From Eubacterium sp. CAG:251 (lineage in GTDB: Bacteria > Bacillota > Clostridia > Oscillospirales > Acutalibacteraceae), in contig FR889155.1 of assembly GCA_000436835.1 (NCBI GenBank), forward strand, positions 19,764 to 33,031: a DNA stretch of 13,268 nt, given 5' to 3'. The stretch's first letter is position 1. Each line of letters opens with the position of its first letter. Position numbers and translations under genes: made by a program. Shown piece after piece: positions 7,245-12,505 of this stretch. Under the pieces are notes generated by a model that worked only from the letters and a program-made list of their open reading frames with translations, made no database searches and was not told the origin of the DNA.

Positions 7245-8498
7245 GTGAATATTACAGAAAGTCTGAAAATCGCAGTCAAGTGTATTAAGTCAAATTGGAT
7301 GCGCAGTCTTCTTACCATGCTGGGTATTATTATCGGTATCAGCTCCGTTATTATGATTATCGGCGCAGGTACGGGTGTAAGAGATTATATTGTCGGGCTT
7401 ATTGAGGATATGGGCTCAAACGCTGTTCTTGTAAGCGTTGATACCACCTCCGCTACCGATAACGACTATATTACTCTTGACGATGTAGAAAATATTAAAA
7501 ATAAAGTAAACGGTGTTGAGCGTTGCTCTCCTATGCTTATGGGCTTTGGCCGTGCTACTATTGACAAAACCGCTACAGAGGCTACGGCTATGCTTATCGG
7601 TGTAAACAGCGACGTTCAGTTTGCGCTGACTAATTCGTGCGAGTACGGTCGATTTTTCACTGATGAGGAGTATAATGCAAATGCTCCTATTGCCGTAGTT
7701 GGTACTAACTCTGCCCAACAGGCATTTGGTTACGAGGACGTTACTAATGAATATGTTACCGTTTCTTCAAGCGGTAAATCAATGAAAATCAAGATTTGCG
7801 GCGTTGCAAATCTTGATGCACTCGCAAGTACTCTCGGCGGCTCAAGCTCTATGAGTAATATGTTTACAAGTGCAGGCGGCGATAAGACTATTATTGCCTT
7901 GTTCCTGCCTTGTACCACTCTTACTCAAATTACAGGTGCAAAGGCTAATCTCGGCAGTGTGTTTGTTATCGCTAAGGACGGCTATGATTATGATGCAGTA
8001 GGTAATGCTGCGGTAAACTATCTTAAGTCGGCTCACGGCAATTATTCAAACAGTATGTATACCGCTCAAAATATGGCTACTTATGTAGATATTGTTAATA
8101 TCATTATGTCGGTTCTTACCGCTTTTATCGCTTGCGTAGGTGCTATTTCGCTTATTGTCGGCGGTATCGGTGTTATGAATATTATGCTTGTCTCGGTAAC
8201 TGAACGAACACGTGAGATTGGTATACGAAAGTCGCTGGGTGCTAAGACAAAGGTTATTACGATGCAGTTTCTGACGGAGTCGGTAATTCTGTGTTTAATA
8301 GGTGGTATTATCGGCGTTACAATTGGTATTGCGGGTGCTTTTGCGGCATGCTCAATAATCAATATTAAGCCTAATATTACTTGGTGGCTTATAGTTGTTG
8401 CACTTCTGTTTTCAAGCGGCGTAGGCCTTTTCTTCGGCATCTATCCGGCAAGAAAAGCTGCTCAAATGAGCCCTATCGATGCTCTTCGCAGTGAATAA
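7245..8498 (+). CDS. MacB/FtsX-family ABC transporter permease
   Basis: The 417-residue permease has the MacB topology. One membrane helix near the N-terminus (about 21-43, LLTMLGIIIGISSVIMIIGAG) is followed by a large extracytoplasmic domain (about 45-282) and three C-terminal helices (about 283-308, 345-370 and 378-400). The cytoplasmic motif GIGVMNIMLVSVTERTREIG followed by IRKSLGAK (from 307) is the FtsX-family signature, and the C-terminus PARKAAQMSPIDALRSE is typical. The start is GTG 7245, with aaggag at 7230-7235 overlapping the adaptor stop. Such permeases usually need a LolD/MacB-like ATPase encoded between or beside adaptor and permease. None is fused here and none lies between or after them, so the ATPase must be supplied from elsewhere. 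With the 5211 gene it likely exports, or transmits force to, an extracellular substrate. Symbol left blank because the ortholog is uncertain. Confidence 0.93.
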   Translation: MNITESLKIAVKCIKSNWMRSLLTMLGIIIGISSVIMIIGAGTGVRDYIVGLIEDMGSNAVLVSVDTTSATDNDYITLDDVENIKNKVNGVERCSPMLMGFGRATIDKTATEATAMLIGVNSDVQFALTNSCEYGRFFTDEEYNANAPIAVVGTNSAQQAFGYEDVTNEYVTVSSSGKSMKIKICGVANLDALASTLGGSSSMSNMFTSAGGDKTIIALFLPCTTLTQITGAKANLGSVFVIAKDGYDYDAVGNAAVNYLKSAHGNYSNSMYTAQNMATYVDIVNIIMSVLTAFIACVGAISLIVGGIGVMNIMLVSVTERTREIGIRKSLGAKTKVITMQFLTESVILCLIGGIIGVTIGIAGAFAACSIINIKPNITWWLIVVALLFSSGVGLFFGIYPARKAAQMSPIDALRSE

Positions 8499-8520
8499 TT
8501 CTTTTTATAGTTTAATTTAA

Positions 8521-8547
8521 AGGTAAGCTGATGTAATCAGCTTACCT
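8521..8547 (+). terminator. Strong hairpin after the permease gene, left copy
   Basis: aggtaagctgat (8521-8532) pairs perfectly with atcagcttacct (8536-8547) around a 3-nt gta loop. It lies 22 bp after the permease stop. The T-tract expected of an intrinsic terminator is missing (cagcgtg follows). It is the left member of a 27-bp direct-repeat pair with 8858-8884, 25 of 27 identical. Confidence 0.6.
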
Positions 8548-8588
8548 CAGCGTGTAGAAAAAGTCCGATTACAAATTTCTACACGCTG
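8548..8588. repeat. Perfect 13-bp inverted repeat
   Basis: cagcgtgtagaaa (8548-8560) pairs with tttctacacgctg (8576-8588) around a 15-nt loop. It abuts the left hairpin copy at 8521-8547 with no gap, so two strong stems are stacked end to end. No T-tract follows. Confidence 0.75.
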
Positions 8589-8613
8589 TAAGACTTCGAG
8601 AAAGTGAGATAAA

Positions 8614-8672
8614 TTTCGTATTTTGCGAGTGGGTGCTGTACGTTGGTACTGCCTCCGAGCAAAAGACGGAAA
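8614..8672. repeat. Long imperfect hairpin inside the intergenic element
   Basis: The left arm tttcgtattttgc (8614-8626) pairs with gcaaaagacggaa (8659-8671) with few mismatches. The structure continues inward through gag/ctc to a gtac/gtac tip around gttg (about 8637-8648). The arms have mismatches and bulges, as in a structured RNA or a decayed palindromic element. Confidence 0.5.
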
Positions 8673-8790
8673 GTGCCAAAAGTGGCTTGAACACTACGTT
8701 CAAGGTGATTTTCTATAAATGTTATTTTTCATATCAATACGGCAAGAGCGAGCCCTTGCCCTACGATTTCAATTTATGATATTTAAACAC

Positions 8791-8858
8791 GGCACGGTTT
8801 AGCCACTTTATCGGCAGTCTAAAAAAGGCACGGTTTAGCCACTTTATCGACAGTCTAA
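8791..8858. repeat. Tandem pair of 32-bp direct repeats, period 36
   Basis: Copies at 8791-8822 and 8827-8858 both begin ggcacggtttagccacttta and end cagtctaa. They differ at one base (tcggcag versus tcgacag) and are separated by aaaa. Each holds agccacttt, which is complementary to aaagtggct at 8679-8687, so either copy could pair with the upstream part of the element. Two copies with a 4-bp gap do not make a CRISPR array. Confidence 0.8.
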
Positions 8859-8888
8859 GGTAAGCTGATGTTGTCAGCTTACCTTTTA
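8857..8888 (+). terminator. Intrinsic-terminator-like hairpin, right copy
   Basis: aaggtaagctga (8857-8868) pairs perfectly with tcagcttacctt (8874-8885) around tgttg, followed by tttt. Unlike the left copy it keeps a short T-run, and it ends just before the nahK promoter. It probably insulates nahK from upstream readthrough and may be the original permease terminator. Confidence 0.65.
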
Positions 8889-8890
8889 TC

Positions 8891-8919
8891 TTGATATTGT
8901 TAAAATTTTGTGTTAAAAT
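8891..8919 (+). promoter_or_regulatory. Probable promoter of the nahK-like gene
   Basis: TTGATA (8891-8896) and TAAAAT (8914-8919) are spaced 17 bp, start 3 bp after the right-hand terminator hairpin, and lie 29 bp before ATG 8949. Both hexamers are close to the housekeeping consensus. Confidence 0.65.
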
Positions 8920-8948
8920 GTATTCAATATTTATTAGAGGAGATAATC

Positions 8949-10046
8949 ATGAATATTAATCACGTTCTTGAGCAGTTTAAGTTTAAGGGTGAGCTTGAAT
9001 CTTGCGATATATTCGGCTCAGGTCATATTAATACTACTTTTCTTGCAACATATAATGAAGACGGCAAGAAGAGAAATTATGTAATTCAAAAGGTTAATAC
9101 AAGCATTTTCCCTGATATTGACGCTCTTATGAACAATATTTTCTCCGTTACCGACTTTTTGAGAGAAAAGATTAAAGCTGACGGCGGTAACCCTCATAGG
9201 GAGACGCTTCATTTTATCAGAACTTTTGACGGAAATAAATATTTTAAAGACGAGGACGGCTCTTGCTTTCGTGCGTATCGTTTTGTTGACAATTCAAAGG
9301 CGTACGACACGGTTGACAGCGCAGAGGTTTTTGGCAAAAGCGGTAAGGCATTTGGCAGATTTCAAAAGTATTTAAGTGATTTTCCGGCTGAAAGTCTCAG
9401 CGAAATTATTAAGAATTTCCATAATACAATTTGGAGATATGAAAATGAATTTATTCCTGCAGTTCAGGCTGATAAGGCGGACAGAGCTGTTAATTGCGGT
9501 GAAGAAATTAAGTTTGTTATGCACAGGCGTGAGGATTGCAAAAAGCTTGTTGAACTTATTGAAAAAGGCGAACTTCCGCTTCGTGTAACCCATAATGACA
9601 CAAAACTTAATAATGTTCTTTTTGACAGCGACAGCGATGATGCTATTTGCGTTATTGACCTTGACACGGTTATGCCGGGTCTTGCGCTTTATGATTTCGG
9701 CGACTCTATTCGCTTTGGTGCTAACTCCTGCGCCGAGGACGACGATAATTATGATAAGGTTGAGCTTATGCTTGATTATTTTGAGGCTTATGCAAAAGGC
9801 TTTTTGAGCGAGGCAGGCGATGCTCTTAATCAGTGCGAAATAGATAATCTTGCCTTTTCTGCCAAACTTATGACCTTTGAGTGCGGTATGCGTTTTCTTA
9901 CCGACTATCTCAACGGCGATACATATTTTAAGACTGCATACCCTGAGCATAATCTTGTTCGTGCTAAAAATCAATTTGCTCTTGTTGCCGATATGGAAAG
10001 AAAAATGGAGCAAATGCAGCAGATTATTAAGAATATTACCGAATAA
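8949..10046 (+). CDS. nahK: N-acetylhexosamine 1-kinase-like sugar kinase (APH fold)
   Basis: The 365-residue product closely resembles bifidobacterial NahK (about 359 residues), which phosphorylates GlcNAc/GalNAc at C1 for entry into the Leloir-like salvage of host glycans. Shared blocks include GSGHINTTFLATY (23-35), VIQKVNTSIFPDIDALM (45-61), the catalytic loop LRVTHNDTKLNNVLFD (211-226, Asp217 as base), VIDLDTVMPGLALYDFGDSI (235-254, metal-binding Asp), MTFECGMRFLTDYLNGD and YPEHNLVR. These match NahK far better than aminoglycoside kinases, although the fold is shared. ATG 8949 is chosen because agaggaga (8936-8943) precedes it; the in-frame TTG at 8910 lies within the promoter. It is monocistronic, between its own promoter and terminator, with no lacto-N-biose phosphorylase or epimerase gene nearby. 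Exact sugar specificity is inferred. Confidence 0.87.
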   Translation: MNINHVLEQFKFKGELESCDIFGSGHINTTFLATYNEDGKKRNYVIQKVNTSIFPDIDALMNNIFSVTDFLREKIKADGGNPHRETLHFIRTFDGNKYFKDEDGSCFRAYRFVDNSKAYDTVDSAEVFGKSGKAFGRFQKYLSDFPAESLSEIIKNFHNTIWRYENEFIPAVQADKADRAVNCGEEIKFVMHRREDCKKLVELIEKGELPLRVTHNDTKLNNVLFDSDSDDAICVIDLDTVMPGLALYDFGDSIRFGANSCAEDDDNYDKVELMLDYFEAYAKGFLSEAGDALNQCEIDNLAFSAKLMTFECGMRFLTDYLNGDTYFKTAYPEHNLVRAKNQFALVADMERKMEQMQQIIKNITE

Positions 10047-10064
10047 ATTTTTTTATTGCAATTT

Positions 10065-10098
10065 GAGGGATGATTTATTTCATCTCTCTTTTTATTTT
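10065..10098 (+). terminator. Intrinsic terminator after the nahK-like gene
   Basis: gagggatga (10065-10073) pairs with tcatctctc (10080-10088), 9 bp with one G-U and a 6-nt loop. It is followed by ttttt-a-ttttt. It lies 19 bp past the stop codon and upstream of sigG. Confidence 0.85.
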
Positions 10099-10176
10099 TG
10101 CTTTTTATTTTTGCACATAACGTCACTCTTTTTTGTCAATAATATTTTTGTACATAAATTGAAAAAGGGTGATTGT

Positions 10177-10944
10177 GTGCAATATAATAAAGTTGAAATA
10201 TGCGGTATTAATACCGGCAGGCTTAAGGTGCTCAAGGAAAAAGAAAAAATGGAACTTTTAAAAAAGGCTCAAGCCGGAGATAAAAATGCAAGAAATGAGC
10301 TTGTTGAGGGCAATCTGCGCCTTGTACTGTCCGTAGTGCAACGTTTTTCAAACAGAGGGGAAAATATGGACGACCTTTTTCAAGTCGGCGTAATCGGCCT
10401 TATAAAGGCTATAGATAATTTCAATACTGACCTTGATGTTCGTTTTTCCACCTACGCCGTGCCGATGTGTATAGGTGAAATAAGGCGATATCTGCGTGAT
10501 GATAATCCCATTCGTGTCAGCCGTTCTATGAGAGATACTGCTTATAAAGCAATGCAGGTTAAGGAACAGCTTATAAATGAGAACGGCAAGGAACCGACTA
10601 TTGAGGAAATTGCTCAAAGGCTTGAAATGAAAAAAAGCGATGTTGTTCTTGCTCTTGAAGCAATTGTTGACCCAGTATCACTTTATGAGCCGGTATATAA
10701 TGACGGAGGTGATACTATTTTTGTTATGGATCAAGTGGGCGATAACTCGACTGATAAAGATTGGGTAGATGAAATTTCTATTAAAGACGAAATCAAAAAA
10801 CTTGATGACAGAGAACGAAATATTATGTATCTTCGCTTTATGCAGGGCAAAACGCAAATGGAGGTTGCACGTGAGGTCGGTATATCACAGGCTCAGGTTT
10901 CCCGCTTAGAAAAAAACGCCCTTAAACGAATTAAGGGCGAGTGA
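10177..10944 (+). CDS. sigG: RNA polymerase sporulation sigma factor SigG
   Basis: The 255-residue product matches sigma-G, the late forespore sigma factor of endospore formers, over its whole length. It opens with the SigG hallmark NKVEICGINTGRLKVL (4-19). Region 2 shows NLRLVLSVVQRFSNRG (46-61), DDLFQVGVIGLIKAID and FSTYAVPMCIGEIRRYLRD (90-108). IRVSRSMRDTAYKAMQV follows, then the linker motif DPVSLYEPVYNDGGDTIFVM (165-184). Region 4.2 is the helix-turn-helix TQMEVAREVGISQAQVSRLE (226-245). The start is GTG 10177, after aaagggtga; this gives the homologous N-terminus. The in-frame extension back to 9877 runs through nahK coding sequence and is rejected. It stands alone, without spoIIGA-sigE. 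The gene ends 5 bp from the convergent transporter gene, whose terminator seems to lie in the last sigG codons. Confidence 0.97.
   Translation: MQYNKVEICGINTGRLKVLKEKEKMELLKKAQAGDKNARNELVEGNLRLVLSVVQRFSNRGENMDDLFQVGVIGLIKAIDNFNTDLDVRFSTYAVPMCIGEIRRYLRDDNPIRVSRSMRDTAYKAMQVKEQLINENGKEPTIEEIAQRLEMKKSDVVLALEAIVDPVSLYEPVYNDGGDTIFVMDQVGDNSTDKDWVDEISIKDEIKKLDDRERNIMYLRFMQGKTQMEVAREVGISQAQVSRLEKNALKRIKGE
10911..10939 (-). terminator. Minus-strand intrinsic terminator embedded in the sigG 3' coding end
   Basis: On the minus strand cgcccttaa pairs perfectly with ttaagggcg (9 bp, loop ttcgt) and is followed by six T (plus-strand aaaaaa 10911-10916). It lies 11-39 bp downstream of the minus-strand transporter stop, so it should end that transcript. 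The same bases encode sigG residues from about 246 to 254. On the plus strand the T-run is missing. Confidence 0.8.
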
Positions 10945-10949
10945 AGAAT

Positions 10950-11372
10950 TTAAAGAACCATAATCAGTGTGCCTGCCGCAATCAAAATACAGCCGACAAG
11001 TGACTTGATATTGAAGTCCTCGTGAAGAAATATAAATGCCAAAACAAGAGTGATTACGACGCTTAATTTATCAATAGGCACAACTTTTGAAACCTCTCCG
11101 ATTTGTATTGCTTTGTAGTAACAAAGCCACGAAGCACCGGTTGCAAGGCCTGACAAAATAAGGAATATCCAGCTTTTTTTGCCGATATTAATGATTCCTG
11201 ATTGCGCATTTGTGATAAACACCATAAGCCAAGACATTGCAACAACTACAACCGTTCTGATTGCCGTTGCAAGATTAGAGTCAACATCTTTGATACCAAC
11301 CTTTGCAAGAATTGATGTTAAAGCCGCAAATACTGCCGATAAAACTGCAAATACCGCCCACATATTTTTCAT
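10950..11372 (-). CDS. Small EamA-domain (DMT superfamily) membrane transporter
   Basis: The 140-residue protein is a single EamA unit with five predicted membrane helices: about 3-22, 34-55, 67-84, a segment near 95-112, and 118-138. Typical motifs are AVLSAVFAALTSILAKVGI at the start, WLCYYKAIQIGEVSKVVPID in the middle and LGCILIAAGTLIM-like sequence (LVGCILIAAGTLIMVL) at the end. Full-length DMT exporters carry two such units. Single-unit proteins of about 140 residues are a recognised form that must dimerise, so this is probably not a truncation. The substrate (metabolite, cation or drug) cannot be told. ATG 11370-11372 is preceded on the minus strand by an aaaggaaaagag ribosome site. It is the only minus-strand gene, convergent with sigG and divergent from the 11511 gene. 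Confidence 0.88.
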   Translation of the reverse strand: MKNMWAVFAVLSAVFAALTSILAKVGIKDVDSNLATAIRTVVVVAMSWLMVFITNAQSGIINIGKKSWIFLILSGLATGASWLCYYKAIQIGEVSKVVPIDKLSVVITLVLAFIFLHEDFNIKSLVGCILIAAGTLIMVL

Positions 11373-11395
11373 CTCTTTTCCTTTTGCATATTTTT

Positions 11396-11424
11396 ATTTT
11401 AGTTCTTTTCTTAGTTATTGTAAA
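11396..11424 (-). promoter_or_regulatory. Probable promoter of the EamA transporter gene
   Basis: Read on the minus strand, TTTACA (11424-11419) and TAAAAT (11401-11396) are 17 bp apart, with the -10 about 24 bp before the ATG. One mismatch in each hexamer relative to consensus. Confidence 0.5.
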
Positions 11425-11459
11425 GTGCAAATTTAAACTAAAGTAGAACGAAAAATATT

Positions 11460-11488
11460 TTGACAACTGTATAAATTAGTGATATTAT
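11460..11488 (+). promoter_or_regulatory. Promoter of the secreted FN3-tail protein gene
   Basis: A perfect TTGACA (11460-11465) is followed after 17 bp by TATTAT (11483-11488). An overlapping TATAAT at 11486-11491 would give 20-bp spacing. The promoter lies 22 bp before ATG 11511 and is back to back with the minus-strand promoter at 11396-11424. Confidence 0.7.
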
Positions 11489-11510
11489 AATGACGAAAGG
11501 GTGATTGAAT

Positions 11511-12329
11511 ATGAAAAAAATTTCAAGTGTTTTATTGGCATTTTTGATGCTTGTTTCAAGCTTATTTTGCGCAAATGCTGCATTTGGTGAGGATGGGTCA
11601 AGTAAGAACGGTAAAAACACCTTTCAAAGCGCTGAAAATCTTGTAATCGGCACAATTTATAACCGCCCTGCGACGGAAATTACAGGAACTGTTTTTAAAC
11701 TTGACTTAAATCAAGCGGCAAAATATACATTATCGATTTCATCAAATTCTGCCGCAAAAGTTGAGATTTATCAAAATGATGATAAAAATATTATTGATAC
11801 CGTATTTGTTTTAGGCGATAAAGCGCAGAAAAAGGTCACAGACAAGAATTTTGATTTTCTTAAAGGTACTTATTATTTCAGGATATTGAGTGCAGGTGAT
11901 TATACTTTTTCCGTTTCAAATTATGTTTGCAATCATTATTTTGATGTTGTAACAACTTCACCTACTTATTTTTCAGCCGGATATCATACATATACCTGTT
12001 ATCTTTGCGGTTATTCCTACAAAACAAAGGGCGATAAAAAGAAAATTCTTAAAACCCCTAAAATTTATTCACTAAAAGCGGGGAGAAAGAAAATAACTGT
12101 AAATAATTCTGACAATAAAGCCGCTTCGGGCTATCAAATTAAGCTTTCAACAAGCAAAAAATTCACTAAAAAGACTACCAAAACAGTTAAAGTCAAATCT
12201 TCAAAATCAACTGTTAAAAAGCTTAAAAGCAAGAAAAAATATTATGTGAAAGTAAGAGCGTATAAAACTAAAAACGGTAAGACCGTTTATTCTGCTTGGT
12301 CCAAAATTAAAACTGTTAAAACTAAATAA
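11511..12329 (+). CDS. Secreted protein: signal peptide, beta domain, Cys/His cluster, FN3-like tail
   Basis: The 272-residue product begins with a clear signal peptide (MKKISSVLLAFLMLVSSLFC, cleavage likely after ANA near residue 23). Cys20 lacks a proper lipobox, so it is probably not a lipoprotein. Residues 35-137 have the alternating beta pattern of a pre-peptidase-C-terminal-like or bacterial surface domain (FKLDLNQAAKYTLSISS...YYFRILSAGDYTFSVS). Residues 138-172 contain CNH and CYLCG (Cys140, His142, Cys163, Cys166), a possible small metal-binding module. Residues 181-272 form a Lys/Tyr-rich FN3-like domain (KKYYVKVRAYKTKNGKTVYS, 242-261). No catalytic motif is visible, so a role in binding or surface display is only inferred. 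ATG 11511 is chosen over the in-frame TTG 11505 because aaaggg at 11496-11501 has better spacing. It has its own promoter and terminator. Confidence 0.8.
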   Translation: MKKISSVLLAFLMLVSSLFCANAAFGEDGSSKNGKNTFQSAENLVIGTIYNRPATEITGTVFKLDLNQAAKYTLSISSNSAAKVEIYQNDDKNIIDTVFVLGDKAQKKVTDKNFDFLKGTYYFRILSAGDYTFSVSNYVCNHYFDVVTTSPTYFSAGYHTYTCYLCGYSYKTKGDKKKILKTPKIYSLKAGRKKITVNNSDNKAASGYQIKLSTSKKFTKKTTKTVKVKSSKSTVKKLKSKKKYYVKVRAYKTKNGKTVYSAWSKIKTVKTK

Positions 12330-12335
12330 TTGCTG

Positions 12336-12370
12336 AGGCGGAATGACATAAATTGTTATTCCGCTTTTTT
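12336..12370 (+). terminator. Strong intrinsic terminator after the secreted protein gene
   Basis: gcggaat (12338-12344) pairs with attccgc (12358-12364). The stem extends inward by about four more pairs, including a G-U, and is followed by six T (12365-12370). It lies 6 bp after the stop codon. Confidence 0.9.
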
Positions 12371-12384
12371 ATAAAAAATTTATT

Positions 12385-12413
12385 TTGGGTATTGAATTTT
12401 TTCTGCTTATAAT
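12385..12413 (+). promoter_or_regulatory. Possible promoter of the TrmH-family gene
   Basis: A perfect TATAAT (12408-12413) has a weak TTGGGT (12385-12390) 17 bp upstream. It follows the 12336 terminator and precedes ATG 12506 by about 92 bp of very AT-rich leader (12414-12505), in which I see no further structure. Confidence 0.45.
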
Positions 12414-12505
12414 GTAATATATAAAAATAATATAATATATAATAATGCAGTCAGTGATTTCTTTAAACGAATGTAAATTATTGGCACACTTTCTTGGAGT
12501 TGTGT

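Larger units (their letters stand above)
8521..8888. repeat. Hairpin-bracketed intergenic repeat element (MITE-like or composite)
   Basis: This part of the 450-bp gene-free stretch 8499-8948 carries no plausible protein. It is bounded by two copies of a 27-bp palindrome (8521-8547 and 8858-8884, two mismatches, offset 337). Inside lie a perfect 13-bp hairpin (8548-8588), a long imperfect hairpin with a gttg loop (about 8614-8672), a 7-bp hairpin (8686-8704), a ggcaag/cttgcc hairpin (8741-8760) and two 32-bp direct repeats (8791-8858). This density of structure suggests non-autonomous mobile or dispersed intergenic repeats rather than a gene. No transposase is present and target-site duplications are not obvious. 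Confidence 0.6.

Noticed and set aside
8571..8592. Cas12a-type crRNA repeat (aaatttctac)
   Set aside because: The downstream half does not provide the matching gtaga arm. The bases belong to the 13-bp hairpin at 8548-8588 and no effector is nearby.
8791..8858. Short CRISPR array
   Set aside because: Only two repeat copies with a 4-bp gap, no unique spacers and no cas genes.
9372..10013. 213-residue open frame on the minus strand opposite nahK
   Set aside because: It is antisense to a well-recognised gene, lacks a ribosome site and shows no family motifs. It is a codon-bias shadow.
8949..10046. Aminoglycoside resistance kinase
   Set aside because: The fold and HND motif are shared, but GSGHINTT, NTSIFPD, DLDTVMPG and YPEHNLVR blocks are those of NahK, and there is no resistance context.
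10094..10170. Sigma-F/G-type promoter upstream of sigG
   Set aside because: Only loose resemblance (CAATAATA near 10137, GCACA upstream) with poor spacing, so no reliable promoter could be assigned.
9877..10176. N-terminal extension of sigG into nahK
   Set aside because: SigG proteins start with the NKVEICG motif, matched from GTG 10177. The upstream frame reads through nahK and its terminator.
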